Of a DNA stretch of 64,000 bases, positions 29,170-38,977 are shown in pieces. This DNA is from Neoaquamicrobium sediminum. Its GTDB lineage: Bacteria > Pseudomonadota > Alphaproteobacteria > Rhizobiales > Rhizobiaceae. The notes beneath the pieces were generated by a model. It searched no databases. It was not told the origin of the DNA and saw nothing but the letters and a program-made list of their open reading frames with translations. Position 1 is the first letter of the stretch. Every line of letters starts with the position of its first letter. The position numbers were made by a program, and so were the translations under genes. Location of the stretch: assembly GCF_013240295.1 (NCBI RefSeq), contig NZ_JABETK010000001.1:682001-746000 (forward strand), written 5' to 3'.

Positions 29170-29430
29170 ATGGCGATTCCCGACCATGCCCGCACCAACT
29201 TCAACACGCTGCTGAGAGCCGCGGGCGAAGGCAACCTCGCGCTGATGGAGTGCCAGGACGCCACGACCGGCGACCTGCGCTACGTCATCTGCGCGGTCGG
29301 CCGCGACGGCGGCGAGCACGTCTTCACGCCGTTCGGCCATCTGGCCGATGGCAATCCCTACGACGCCTATCTTCCGCCGGACCCAAACGATCCGTCCGGC
29401 TTCCTGCCGCGCGATGACGGAGGCCGGTGA
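29170..29430 (+). CDS. DUF6117-type small element protein
   Basis: An 86-residue protein (MAIPDHARTNFNTLLRAAGE, then CQDATTGDLRYVICAV and FTPFGHLADGNPYDAYLPP) matches a small family found in conjugative islands of Rhizobiales and Sphingomonadales. I place it in DUF6117 from memory. No function is known. It is preceded by a hairpin/CAGGAG leader and overlaps the next start by one base. Confidence 0.72.
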   Translation: MAIPDHARTNFNTLLRAAGEGNLALMECQDATTGDLRYVICAVGRDGGEHVFTPFGHLADGNPYDAYLPPDPNDPSGFLPRDDGGR

Positions 29431-29627
29431 TGTTGCAGTCGCATTATCCCGATCTCGGCGTCAGCCCGCTCGATACCGGACGGGCCGTGGTCCGTGCCGC
29501 CGCCAAATATTTGCCGCCCGAAGTCCGCGCCGATCCGTGCCGGCGGCTGCTCCGCAGGATGTTCTACTGCGCCATGCTTCGACGCCATGCGGAGATCCAG
29601 CGCGCCTTCATGCGAACCCGCCACTGA
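29430..29627 (+). CDS. Hypothetical protein of the element
   Basis: A 65-residue protein (MLQSHYPDLGVSPLDTGRAV, then AAKYLPPEVRADPCRRLLRR) has no recognised domain. It is translationally coupled to the preceding gene by an overlapping TGATG. Conserved position in this class of island makes it likely to be real. Confidence 0.6.
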   Translation: MLQSHYPDLGVSPLDTGRAVVRAAAKYLPPEVRADPCRRLLRRMFYCAMLRRHAEIQRAFMRTRH

Positions 29628-29655
29628 CGCGGCTCCCGAACTTTCTCCCAACCCC

Positions 29656-29696
29656 GCCCGGCCTCGCGCCGGGCTTTTTCGTTTCAGGAGGCATCC
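29656..29696 (+). promoter_or_regulatory. Hairpin plus U-rich leader, second copy
   Basis: GCCCGGC (29656-29662) pairs with GCCGGGC (29668-29674) around CTCGC, followed by TTTTTCGTTTCAGGAGG and the ATG of the next gene. The layout matches 29126-29169: intrinsic-terminator-like stem, U tract, then a strong CAGGAGG ribosome-binding site. Confidence 0.55.
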
Positions 29697-30110
29697 ATGC
29701 CCATCTTCACCATCGAGACCGCGCATGACGTGCCGGTCTACCGTCTTCGCAGCTACGAGGCCGATACCGTCGACAAGGCGTGCCGGCTGGCGGTGGAAGA
29801 TGAGGATTGGTCGATCCGCAAGATTTCCCACGACACCCCCGGCGAAACCTTCGTCAGCGGCATCTGGGAAGGAACCGGCGCTCCCCACTCGGCGCGCAGC
29901 CTGCCGGTTCCCTCGCAATATGGCGACACCATGCGCCGGAAGGCCCGGCATTTCGAGGTGCTGCTCGGCCTTCTCAAGATATTCACCGCCGCCGATCCGG
30001 CAGCGCCCGAACTCGCGCTCTGGCGAAGACGTGCGGTGTCGGCGATCGCCAAGGCCGAAGCCATCATGGCCGCCGCCCGCGATCCCAAGGGGAGCGAGCG
30101 CGATGCCTGA
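29697..30110 (+). CDS. Hypothetical protein of the element
   Basis: A 137-residue protein begins MPIFTIETAHDVPVYRLRSY and continues with an acidic segment (RLAVEDEDWSIRKISHDTPG). No catalytic motif is evident and I do not recognise the family. A strong CAGGAGG precedes the start. It overlaps the antirestriction gene by eight bases, so the two are probably coexpressed. Confidence 0.65.
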   Translation: MPIFTIETAHDVPVYRLRSYEADTVDKACRLAVEDEDWSIRKISHDTPGETFVSGIWEGTGAPHSARSLPVPSQYGDTMRRKARHFEVLLGLLKIFTAADPAAPELALWRRRAVSAIAKAEAIMAAARDPKGSERDA

Positions 30111-30516
30111 GATCGTCCATAACGCCTCGCGGGTGCCCGACAATCGCCGCGAGGGCTTCCTGCCGGCTCTGTTCGGCATGCCGCTCCTCATCATCGCGGA
30201 GAATACGGTCTACAGCTTCATGGAGCGGCTCAGCCCGCAGGACTATGGCGGGGGCTTCTGGGCATTCTACGAATACCGTGGAACGCCGCTCTTCCTCGCC
30301 CCGACCTCGAAGCCCCGTTTTCGGATCGAAGGCGAGATCACTGGATTTCGCGGCGAGGTCTCGGCGGATGCCGCCGGAATCCTGGCGACGCTGCTCACGC
30401 TCTCGCATCTTTCCGTCCGGTACGAATCCGAGCTGCTGGCGCAGCGCTACTATCGGCTTCGGGTTTACTCGGTCCGCCATCCGGAGGCATCGGAGATTTC
30501 CCAAGTCCTCGACTGA
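30103..30516 (+). CDS. ArdB/KlcA-family antirestriction protein
   Basis: A 137-residue protein fits the ArdB/KlcA family: FMERLSPQDYGGGFWAFYEY, then FRGEVSADAAGILATLLTLSHL, and a terminal HPEASEISQVLD. These proteins block type I restriction enzymes without mimicking DNA charge. With ArdC 4.6 kb upstream, the element carries two unrelated antirestriction proteins in the same block. Confidence 0.85.
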   Translation: MPEIVHNASRVPDNRREGFLPALFGMPLLIIAENTVYSFMERLSPQDYGGGFWAFYEYRGTPLFLAPTSKPRFRIEGEITGFRGEVSADAAGILATLLTLSHLSVRYESELLAQRYYRLRVYSVRHPEASEISQVLD

Positions 30517-30597
30517 ACATTGCAGGCGGCCCGCCTTCCGGCGGGGCGCCTTTCTCCATGTCGGCCATGCCTGCGGCCTGAGAGGGAGAGGAAGACC

Positions 30598-30674
30598 GGG
30601 ACGGGTTCGAGCCGGTGCGGTCGAGAGAGCGCTGCGCGGCTCGTCCCGTTCCCGCTCTCCTTTGAGGCTCCCCG
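30598..30674 (+). promoter_or_regulatory. Hairpin leader, divergent copy 3 (helicase gene)
   Basis: The leader before the helicase gene shares the GAGAGGAAG...GACGGGTT run with the parB leader and can fold with GGGAC (30598-30602)/GTCCC (30643-30647) and GAGCCG (30609-30614)/CGGCTC (30637-30642). The loop region contains GAGAGAG rather than an exact AGAGG pentaloop, so it is a looser member of the group. Confidence 0.45.
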
Positions 30675-33028
30675 ATGAACATGATGCCCGCTACCGTGGC
30701 CGCGAACGCGGCCGCGCCGGTCCCGCTCGCCTCCGAGCCCGACACCGCCGCCGCTATCCTCGCGGCCGCGCAGCTCCTTCTCCCCCATTTGGAACGCGGC
30801 CAGCGCATCGACGCTCCGGCCCTGCGCCACGCGATGGAAACCGCCTTCGGCGGCTCCGACGCGGCGGGCGTCTGGAACTGGAAGACCGCCTACGAAGCCT
30901 GCGAGGCAGCCACGGTGCTGTTCCTGCGCCGCTTCGGCAAGGCGCTGCTCCGCAAGGGCGGCTCCCCGGCGGCGAGCCTGCCGCTTCTGGCGAAGATCGC
31001 GGCGCTGATGCCGACCCACACGCGCCGCTCCGAGGAGGCGCAGTCCTTCCAGCAGTTCTCGACGCCGATCCCGCTCGGCCTGGTCGCGGCCACCGCCGCG
31101 GCGATCACGCCGGCCGACCGCGTGCTGGAGCCCTCGGCCGGCACCGGCCTGCTCGCCATCCTGGCCGAGATCGCCGGGGGCACGCTCGTCCTCAACGAGC
31201 TGGCCGAGACCCGCGCCTCGCTGCTTTCCTCCCTCTTTCCGGCCCTGTCCGTCACGCGCTTCGACGCGGCCCAGATCGACGACCACCTCGACCTGGCCGT
31301 GACGCCGACCGTGGTGCTGATGAACCCGCCATTCTCCGTCATGGCGCATGTCGAGACCCGAATGGCGGACGCGGCATTCCGCCATGTCGCCTCTGCGTTG
31401 GCGCGGCTCGCTCCCGGCGGTCGCCTCGTGACCATCACCGGCGCGAACTTCGCACCCGACGCGCCCGAATGGGCTTCCGCCTATGCCCGTCTGCAGGAAC
31501 GCGGCCGCGTCGTGTTCACGGTGGCCGTCGACGGGGCCGTCTATGCCAAGCATGGCACGACGTTCCCGACGCGGCTCACCGTCATCGACAAGCAGCCGGC
31601 CGACGATCCGGCCGCATTTCCGGCGTCGCCCGGCATCGCCCCGGACGCGGAGACGCTGATGGGATGGGTTGCCGAGCATGTGCCGGCCCGCCTGCCGGTC
31701 GATCCCGCCGTCGCGGTTCCGGTCGCAGCCACGCCCGCGCCCCGCACCGTGCGCGGCTATCTCGCCCGCGCCGCGAAGGTCGCGCCGAGGAAGCCCCTGG
31801 CCGAGCCGGAAGGGGTCGACCTCAGCTACGAGACCATCGACCGCCAGGATGCCGGGGCCGCCGGCATCACCGATTCCATCTATGAGGAATACGCGCTCCA
31901 GTCGATCCGCATCCCCGGCGCTCAGCCTCATCCGACGAAGCTGGTGCAGTCGGCGGCGATGGCGTCCGTCGCGCCGCCGAAGCCGAGCTATCGGCCGCGC
32001 CTGCCGGGCAATATCCACGATCTCCTCTCGGACGCCCAGCTCGAAACCCTGATCTATGCCGGCGAGGCCCATTCCGACTATCTCGCCGGATCGTGGACGG
32101 TCGATGAGACCTTCGACGTCGTGAAGGCGGCCCCGGACGACGCGACGGGCGCGGTCCGCTTCCGGCGCGGCTTCATGATCGGCGACGGCACCGGCGTCGG
32201 CAAGGGCCGCGAATCCGCGAGCATCATCCTCGACAACTGGATGCGAGGCCGCCGCAAGGCGCTGTGGATCTCGAAGTCGGACAAGCTGCTGGAAGACGCT
32301 CAGCGCGATTGGTCGGCGCTCGGCATGGAGCGCCTGCTGATTACGCCGCAGTCGCGCTTCCCGCAGGGCAAGCCGATCACGCTGCCCGAAGGCATCCTCT
32401 TCACGACCTACGCCACCTTGAGGACCGAGGAGCGCGGCGAGAAGGCGTCCCGCGTCCAGCAGATCGTGGACTGGCTCGGCACCGACTGGGATGGCGTCGT
32501 CATCTTCGACGAATGCCACGCGCTTCAGAACGCGGTCGGGAGCAAGGGCGAGCGCGGCGATGCCGCCCCGTCGCAGCAGGGCCGCGCCGGGCTTCGCCTC
32601 CAGCATGCGCTTCCCGACGCCCGCATCGTCTATGTCTCGGCGACCGGCGCCACCACGGTTCACAATCTCGCCTATGCCCAGCGGCTCGGCCTGTGGGGCG
32701 GCGAGGACTTCCCGTTCTCGACGCGGGCCGAGTTCGTCGAGGCGATCGAGGCCGGCGGCGTCGCGGCAATGGAGGTGCTGGCCCGCGATCTGCGCGCGCT
32801 GGGCCTCTACACCGCCCGCTCGCTCTCCTTCGACGGCGTGGAATACGAGCTGGTCGAGCACGAGCTGATGCCCGAGCAGACCCGCATCTACGACGCCTAT
32901 GCCGGCGCCTTCGCCATCTTATGCGCAGCTCGCCATAAGATGGCTTATCGCGAGGAAGCGGTAATGCGGAGGAACGCGGCGTAGTCCTGCAAAGCTGCGG
33001 AACATTTCGCCACGTCCTTCACATTATT

Positions 33029-34057
33029 CTATAGGGTGTCGAGCCATCCCATCAGATTGGCATCTCGCTTCCACGAAGGTGGCACGTTGCTCGCCGCCGG
33101 GGCGCCAACCTGTTCCAGCGCCTTTCGTTTGGTCTCCAGATTGGCCTGAGCATAGTGATTGGTCGTATCGAGACTGACGTGCCCGAGCCAACTGCGGATG
33201 ACGGTGATATCGACCCCGGCGGCAACGAGGTGGACGGCGGTCGCGTGCCGGAAGCTGTGAGGCGTAACGTGTTTTGACTGGAGGGTCAGCGTCGATTTCG
33301 CGGCTTGTTCCACGTAGGCGTTGAGCTTGAACCGCACCCCTGACGCCCCTAGCGGTTCACCGTATCGATTGACGAAGATCCGCTCATCGGGCGCACGCGG
33401 CTGTCGCTCCAGTAGCTTCCTGAGCAATGCCACGGTTTCTGGCCAGAGCGGGCAGATGCGTTCCTTGCGCCCCTTGCCGTAAAGACGCACGAAGTTCGGT
33501 GCATCGAACCGGATTGCTTCGGGACAGAGGTCAAGCGCCTCTTGGATTCGCGCGCCACTGTTATAGAGGAACGAGAGCAGTACATGGTCGCGCAGCCCTT
33601 CGAGTGTCGATCGGTTGGGCTGGGCGAGGATGGCCTCGACCTCCTCGGGCTCGAGGTAGCACGGCGCGGAGGTGGGCTCCCGCTTCAACGGAACAGCCAG
33701 GACCTCTGAGCACTGCGCGATGTATTCCGGATTCTTGTCCGCCACGAAGCTGAAGAAGCTGCGGATGGCGGCCAGTCGGCAGTTCCGCGTGCCGATCGTG
33801 GTCTTGCGGCCATGCTCGGTATGATGAAGGAACGCGCGCACCTCGCCGGCCGAGACGTCGGTGAGCGTCAGCCGCGCGACCCCGCAGCCTTTTCGCTCCG
33901 CGACGAACCGAAGCAGCAGCCGCCAGGTGTCGCGATAAGAGCGGATCGTGTGGATTGACGCGCTGCGCTGCTCGGCCAGCCACTCCTGGAAGAACGCCCG
34001 CAACAACGCGGGCAATGGATTGCCTTTCCTCATGGCCGCGCCTCCGTGACAAGGCAC
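33029..34057 (-). CDS. RIT tyrosine recombinase, third gene
   Basis: A 342-residue tyrosine recombinase, the last gene of the trio in the direction of transcription. It has a core-binding SAM-like N-terminus and the catalytic residues in NSGARIQEALDL (Arg), PHSFRHATAVHL (HxxR), LGHVSLDTTNHY (His and nucleophilic Tyr). It overlaps the preceding recombinase gene by 28 bases. It probably acts jointly with the other two during transposition. Confidence 0.9.
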   Translation of the reverse strand: MPCHGGAAMRKGNPLPALLRAFFQEWLAEQRSASIHTIRSYRDTWRLLLRFVAERKGCGVARLTLTDVSAGEVRAFLHHTEHGRKTTIGTRNCRLAAIRSFFSFVADKNPEYIAQCSEVLAVPLKREPTSAPCYLEPEEVEAILAQPNRSTLEGLRDHVLLSFLYNSGARIQEALDLCPEAIRFDAPNFVRLYGKGRKERICPLWPETVALLRKLLERQPRAPDERIFVNRYGEPLGASGVRFKLNAYVEQAAKSTLTLQSKHVTPHSFRHATAVHLVAAGVDITVIRSWLGHVSLDTTNHYAQANLETKRKALEQVGAPAASNVPPSWKRDANLMGWLDTL

Positions 34058-35385
34058 GGGGCGCCGAGCGCGCGGAACCGTTCACTGGCTTCCTGCAACA
34101 GATCCTGCGTGACGGTGATGTAGACCAGCGTGGAGTGGAGATCCCGGTGCCCCATGTAGGTCGAGAGGAAGTGCAGTTTTTCCTGAGGGTTAATGCCGGA
34201 CCGGTACCACTGGAGGATGCGGTTCACCACCATCGAGTGACGAAGGTCATGGACCCGCGGCCCGGTCCGGCCCGAAGCGGGCTTGAGCCCAGCACGGCGC
34301 ATGACGTTGGTAATCATTGTCGTAACCGCCTCGGGCCTGTAGCGGTCATTTAAGTGGGCATGCCAGAACAGCCCTGATTTCGGGTTCTGTGGGCCGCCAG
34401 CGCGCCGCCTCGCATCGATGTACGCGCGCAGTTCGACCGCGACACTGTCGGATAGAGGCAAGATCCTGGTCTTGTAGAACTTCGTTTCCCGGATCGTGAT
34501 CGTGCTTGATTGCAGGTCCACGTCACCAAGATCGAGCCATGCCAGCTCGCTTCGCCGTAGCCCGGCACAATAGGCCAGCATGATCATGGTGTAGAGGGTC
34601 AACGGCCGCAGCGGAGCGTCCGGCGACGGATAAGTCCGTGCGGTATCGAGCATACGCCGAACGTCAGCCGGGCTGAAGATATGCGGTTGCCGATGCTCCC
34701 GCGCTACTTCCCGCTCTGGCCGGGGATTGAAGCGCTTTGGCGGGATAGTCGGATCGAGGCGGAACCGCGCCTTGGTCAGGATGCGCGCCAGCTTCTGGCA
34801 TTCAGCCGCGTGGTTGCGGGTCGGCTTGGCAGCCGCCCAGCTCGCAATCATTGCCTCAAGTGGTTGCTCCGCGAGGTCGGGACGGGCCTGAAGGAACCGA
34901 TCGAACCGCAGCAGCCAGTGAGCCTGCGCTTCATATTGATATCCCCGGCTGCGCATCAGCATGACATGGTCTTGCATGAAGTCACCCAGCACGCTGCCGA
35001 AGGGCGCAGGCCGTCGTAACGCGGCCAAGGATTCGTCGGGATTCGGGGAAGCCAAGGCCCGCCAGATCGGCTTGCTTTGCTTGACGTTGTACCGACGGCG
35101 AAGTGCAGCAACAGGGTTGTCGGCGATCAGCCCGATTTCGACGAGGTGGTCGAGGAAGCGGTCGACAATGCAGACCTGATTGAGCAGCGTCGACAATCGC
35201 CAACGTTTTTGCATCTCCTTCAGCCAGGCGTCGAGCATCTGCCGGTCCACCGCCGGATGCCGGCGGGCAACATCTTCGAAGGTGCAAAGGAACCAGCGAT
35301 ATGTCGGTACGCTTCCCGGCCGGAACTGCGATTTTACCAGGAAGGCGTCGACGACGGTGCGATCGGGATCGTGCCAGGCGCTCAT
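34030..35385 (-). CDS. RIT tyrosine recombinase, second gene
   Basis: A 451-residue recombinase with catalytic segments AGLRRSELAWLDLGDVDL, VHDLRHSMVVNRIL and MGHRDLHSTLVY. Its ATG overlaps the corrected stop of the first recombinase (ATGA) and its end overlaps the third, so all three are translationally coupled. The long N-terminal part is typical of RitB-like members. Confidence 0.9.
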   Translation of the reverse strand: MSAWHDPDRTVVDAFLVKSQFRPGSVPTYRWFLCTFEDVARRHPAVDRQMLDAWLKEMQKRWRLSTLLNQVCIVDRFLDHLVEIGLIADNPVAALRRRYNVKQSKPIWRALASPNPDESLAALRRPAPFGSVLGDFMQDHVMLMRSRGYQYEAQAHWLLRFDRFLQARPDLAEQPLEAMIASWAAAKPTRNHAAECQKLARILTKARFRLDPTIPPKRFNPRPEREVAREHRQPHIFSPADVRRMLDTARTYPSPDAPLRPLTLYTMIMLAYCAGLRRSELAWLDLGDVDLQSSTITIRETKFYKTRILPLSDSVAVELRAYIDARRRAGGPQNPKSGLFWHAHLNDRYRPEAVTTMITNVMRRAGLKPASGRTGPRVHDLRHSMVVNRILQWYRSGINPQEKLHFLSTYMGHRDLHSTLVYITVTQDLLQEASERFRALGAPCLVTEARP

Positions 35386-36613
35386 GACAGCACCTCCATT
35401 CCAGGCACCTCGAGTGCCACGGCTCGGAGATCATCTGTTGCCAGTTTGAGATAAGTATTGGTGGATTCGGTGGATCGATGCCCGAGCACGTCGCCGATGA
35501 TCTTTGCGGGACCGATGCCCGCAGCATTTCGACCGCACGTGCGTGGCGGAAGACATGCGGCCCCCGCTTTCCTGCTGGCACTACGCCTGCGGCGGCCAAC
35601 CGACCGCGGATCATGCCGTACAGGTTCGTCATTGCGATATAGGGTGCGCAGGATCGGACGAAGATTTCCCGCACTTCAACCTGGGGCCGCCCAAGGCGCA
35701 GATAATCCAGCAGCGCTTCACCAACAGTCACCATTAGCGGCATGTACGAGTACGCGTTGGTCTTGGTGTGGCAGATCCGGAGGGATTCTGCGCGCCAGTC
35801 CACGTCATCGAGCCGAAGGCGGCATATCTCACCTTCGCGCAGCCCATACGTGGCAAGCAGCTGAAGTATCGCATAATCGCGTAGTCCGCGTGGCGATCTG
35901 TCCTCCTGCGTTGTCGCCAGAACCGCGGCGATTTGGCTCCTTTCCAGCGTCGACGGCACATCTTCGTAGGCATAGAGCATGGGGCCGATGATGTGTGGCG
36001 TCAGATCGGTCGGGATGCGACCCGTCCGATGCAGATGGCGAACCACCGAACGGAGACGCTCAGCGACATCGGCCAATGATTTGCGCCGTAAACCAGGCGC
36101 GCGCATGTCCATGTAGAGATCGATGTCCACGATGCTCAACGTTTCGAGGCTGGCGGCACCGGCCCGGTCGAACTGCCATCGCAGGAAGTTTCGCGCCTCC
36201 CACATCAGCGCCGCAATGGACGCGCTTGCCAAACCGCGCTCCTCGCGCAGCCATGCCTCGTATTCGCGGCAAATTTCATGTCGATGCTCGTCATCGGGAC
36301 CGATCATTTCTGCGTCCGGGGGCCAATTGCCTTGAGCAAGCCGGAGGAGCTTGGCGATCGCGGTGCGGGGCAACATGTGCCAACGCGCACTGGGAGGCCG
36401 ACCGTACTGGATCTCAAAATCCTGAACCGCATAGCCAAAATACTGATCGACCTGCTGCGGCGTCACAGTCTCGACCTGTATATCGCACTCGGCCAGATAA
36501 TCGAGAAACGCGCGGGCGTAGAGACGGTGGTTCGCCACGACCACGGGATTGTAATTCTGTGTGGTGAGCGAATTCGAGAGTTCGGTGATCAACTCGTCAT
36601 GCAACTTCAACAT
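35382..36613 (-). CDS. RIT tyrosine recombinase, first gene, frame broken once
   Basis: Starting at an ATG preceded by GAGGAGG, this recombinase shows YGLREGEICRLRLDDVDW (Arg) and HVFRHARAVEML (HxxR). Near 35515-35517 one base is missing; with it, the frame continues as IIGDVLGHRSTESTNTYLKL, supplying the final His and the nucleophilic Tyr, and ends at 35382 in an ATGA overlap with the next gene. Without correction the catalytic Tyr is lost. The corrected length is about 410 residues. Confidence 0.83.
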
Positions 36614-37609
36614 GATTGCCTCCTCAGCTGGTCCAGGGACCGCCGAGGTTCGCAACCAATATAATGCGCAGCAACTGCGCACACTATCATGGGAATTCGC
36701 CGGTTACGCCGCGCTCCTCCGCATTACCGCTTCCTCGCGATAAGCCATCATCCACAACAACCTCGACGCCGCCATGCAGGCCGCCAACATCACCGGCGGC
36801 AGCGAGGGCGGTTCCGGCACGCTGAACAAGCAGGCGAAGTCGGCCGCGCGCTCCGCCTTCGAGAGCGCCAAGCAGCGTTTCTTCGGCCATCTGCTCACCA
36901 GCATGAAGACGCCCACCCTGATCCGCTCGATCGAGCGCGATCTGGAGGCGGGCCATGCCGCCGTCGTGCAGATCGTCTCGACCGGCGAGGCGCTGATGGA
37001 GCGCAGGCTGGCCGAGCTTCCCACGGAGGAATGGAACGACGTCCGCGTCGACATCACGCCGAGGGAATACGTCCTCGACTACCTTCGCCATTCCTTCCCG
37101 GTGCAGCTCTATGAGCCCTTCACAGACTCGGAGGGGAGGCTGTCGTCGCGGCCAGTCACGCGCGACGGCCAGCCGGTCGAAAGCCGTGAGGCCGTCGCCC
37201 GCCGCGATGCGCTGATCGAGAAGCTGGCAAGCCTGCCGCCGGTCCCCGGCGCGCTCGACCAGATCGTCCAGCGCTTCGGCACCGACATCGTAGCCGAGGT
37301 TACTGGCCGGTCGCGGCGCATCGTCCGCAGGACCAGCAACGGCGGCCATGATCGCCTTGTCGTCGAGACGCGAGCCGGCTCGGCCAACCTGGCCGAGACC
37401 GCCGCCTTCATGGACGACCAGAAGCGCGTGCTGGTGTTCAGCGACGCGGGCGGGACCGGCAGGTCGTATCACGCCGAACTGTCGGCCCGGAACACGCGCC
37501 TGCGCGTCCACTACCTGCTTTTGACGTATTCCTCGTTGGATATCCTTAGCGCGGTACGGCCGCAGAGTCGACGGTTACGGGAGACTTGGCCGCGACACTT
37601 ACGGCCGGG

Positions 37610-37668
37610 ATCGGCTGCTGCTGTGTTGGCGGAGGGCGTAGCCCGGAGCCAACACAGCAGCAGCCGAT
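37610..37668. repeat. Perfect 21-bp stem-loop at the 3' end of the recombinase operon
   Basis: Arms 37610-37630 and 37648-37668 are exact reverse complements (core CGGCTGCTGCTGTGTTGG) with a 17-base loop. It lies about 55 bases beyond the last gene's stop, inside the transposon's left end. It lacks a clear U tract, so it may be an RNA-protecting or recombination-related structure rather than a simple terminator. Confidence 0.7.
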
Positions 37669-37723
37669 GGCCTTTCAAATTCTGGGGTGCAGGGGGTTGC
37701 GGGAGCGAGCCTTATGGAGATCC

Positions 37724-38977
37724 TCAACTTGTCGCGGGCCGGACGGCGCGGTTGAGAGCAGCATAGTTTCGAGCCGCCCTGTTGAGATAGTATCGCAAGC
37801 TACGCCAGTCGGAATGCCCAAGTTCTTCTGCGGCGTCGATCAAGATCTGGTGGTCATCGAACAGGATGTCGGAACTCCCCTTTGCCAATGCATACAGCCG
37901 GAAGACGACTTCCTCCGCAAAGCAGGCACGCAATCGATGGCCGCTACCCCGAACGTCAGCCACGACGAAGGCATCCTTGACGATATCTCCGACTGCCTTG
38001 GCGGTTAATCCATCTTTGGTTTTCAGCGACAGCCACAAATATCCGTGAAACACCGGCCCGGAAGACTGCACCTTGGCGCGTTCCGACCATATAAAGTCGA
38101 GGGTCTGGTGGAGTAGTTGAAACGGCACCTTGATTTCGCGGGTCTTTCCGCCCTTCTCTATGATCTCTGCGGTGACGAATGTGCGGCCGCTCTGACGGAA
38201 GCGTTCCACCGCGCCGCGCATCTCCGTACGAGATTTCGATGATGTGCCTGCGCGCGTAAAATGTTCGTTGGGCGCGAGAATGCCCTCGGCGACCAGCGAC
38301 GCCCGCAAGCGTTCGATCGTCAACGAGGCAACGCCCGCACGACGTAAGCCCACGTCTCGCATCCAGCGTGCGATCAGCCAGTTCCTCGCGGCGAGATAGG
38401 GATTATCCGGACTGGAAAGCACATCCAGCACCTGTTCGACCGCATCATCCGACGGCGTCGGGCGGCCACCGTTTTTGGCTTTTGCGCTATAACCGAACGT
38501 CACCTTGCCTGTGCTGGGGTCAGATAAACGGGCATCCAGACGCGCAACATAGTTTGCCGCGCGCCATTCCTCATGGCCCTGCGAGTAGCTGTGTTCCTGA
38601 AGCAGGTAACGATGGAAGCGTGAGATTACGTCGAGGCAGCGCGACAGGCGGCGACGCGTTCTGGCTCCCGGGTTTCCGAGCCTCAGACGTTCGAGTTCCG
38701 TTCCTGTCCAGCTGACAATCGAGTCGAGGCTTATGCTGCTCGTCGCGGGTTGCCCGAGTACGAAGTCCCACCAGGCGCAGAGAATATAAGCCTCATCTTC
38801 AATACTTCCCGGCGCCAGATGGCGCTGAACGGCCTGGGCGCGCAAATAGTCGAAGATCGGTTCGACCAACGCCCCGCCAGGATCGAGAACGAGCGGGAAT
38901 CGCGGTAGACGATGCTTTTGCAGCACAAAGTCTTCGGATGCCCGCACGATCCTGGTACGGCCTAAGCTGGCCTTCAT
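37724..38977 (-). CDS. Tyrosine recombinase, last gene of the Tn554-like element
   Basis: A 417-residue recombinase with VGLRRAGVASLTIERL (first Arg), a His-Arg box in GSGHRLRACFAEEVV, and LGHSDWRSLRYYLN with the likely nucleophilic Tyr. The spacing is that of a complete catalytic domain. Its start overlaps the coiled-coil gene's stop by four bases. Confidence 0.82.
   Translation of the reverse strand: MKASLGRTRIVRASEDFVLQKHRLPRFPLVLDPGGALVEPIFDYLRAQAVQRHLAPGSIEDEAYILCAWWDFVLGQPATSSISLDSIVSWTGTELERLRLGNPGARTRRRLSRCLDVISRFHRYLLQEHSYSQGHEEWRAANYVARLDARLSDPSTGKVTFGYSAKAKNGGRPTPSDDAVEQVLDVLSSPDNPYLAARNWLIARWMRDVGLRRAGVASLTIERLRASLVAEGILAPNEHFTRAGTSSKSRTEMRGAVERFRQSGRTFVTAEIIEKGGKTREIKVPFQLLHQTLDFIWSERAKVQSSGPVFHGYLWLSLKTKDGLTAKAVGDIVKDAFVVADVRGSGHRLRACFAEEVVFRLYALAKGSSDILFDDHQILIDAAEELGHSDWRSLRYYLNRAARNYAALNRAVRPATS

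Larger units (their letters stand above)
32919..36749 (-). mobile_element. RIT-type element (three tyrosine recombinases in tandem)
   Basis: This 3.83-kb insertion carries three overlapping tyrosine recombinase genes, the hallmark of Recombinase-In-Trio elements. Inverted repeats of 45 bases with one mismatch lie at 32939-32983 and 36705-36749 (start GATGGCTTATCGCGAGG). The left end extends about 20 bases further, to form an 11-base-arm palindrome with the flanking GCCATC. The hexamer GCCATC is present at both junctions (32913-32918 and 36744-36749). It interrupts the helicase gene. Confidence 0.88.

Noticed and set aside
26929..29430. ParB-DUF6117 fusion protein read straight through
   Set aside because: The run-on segment after residue 670 is Pro/Arg/Ser-rich and lacks coding character, whereas adding one C gives a normal acidic end and leaves the DUF6117 gene with its own leader.
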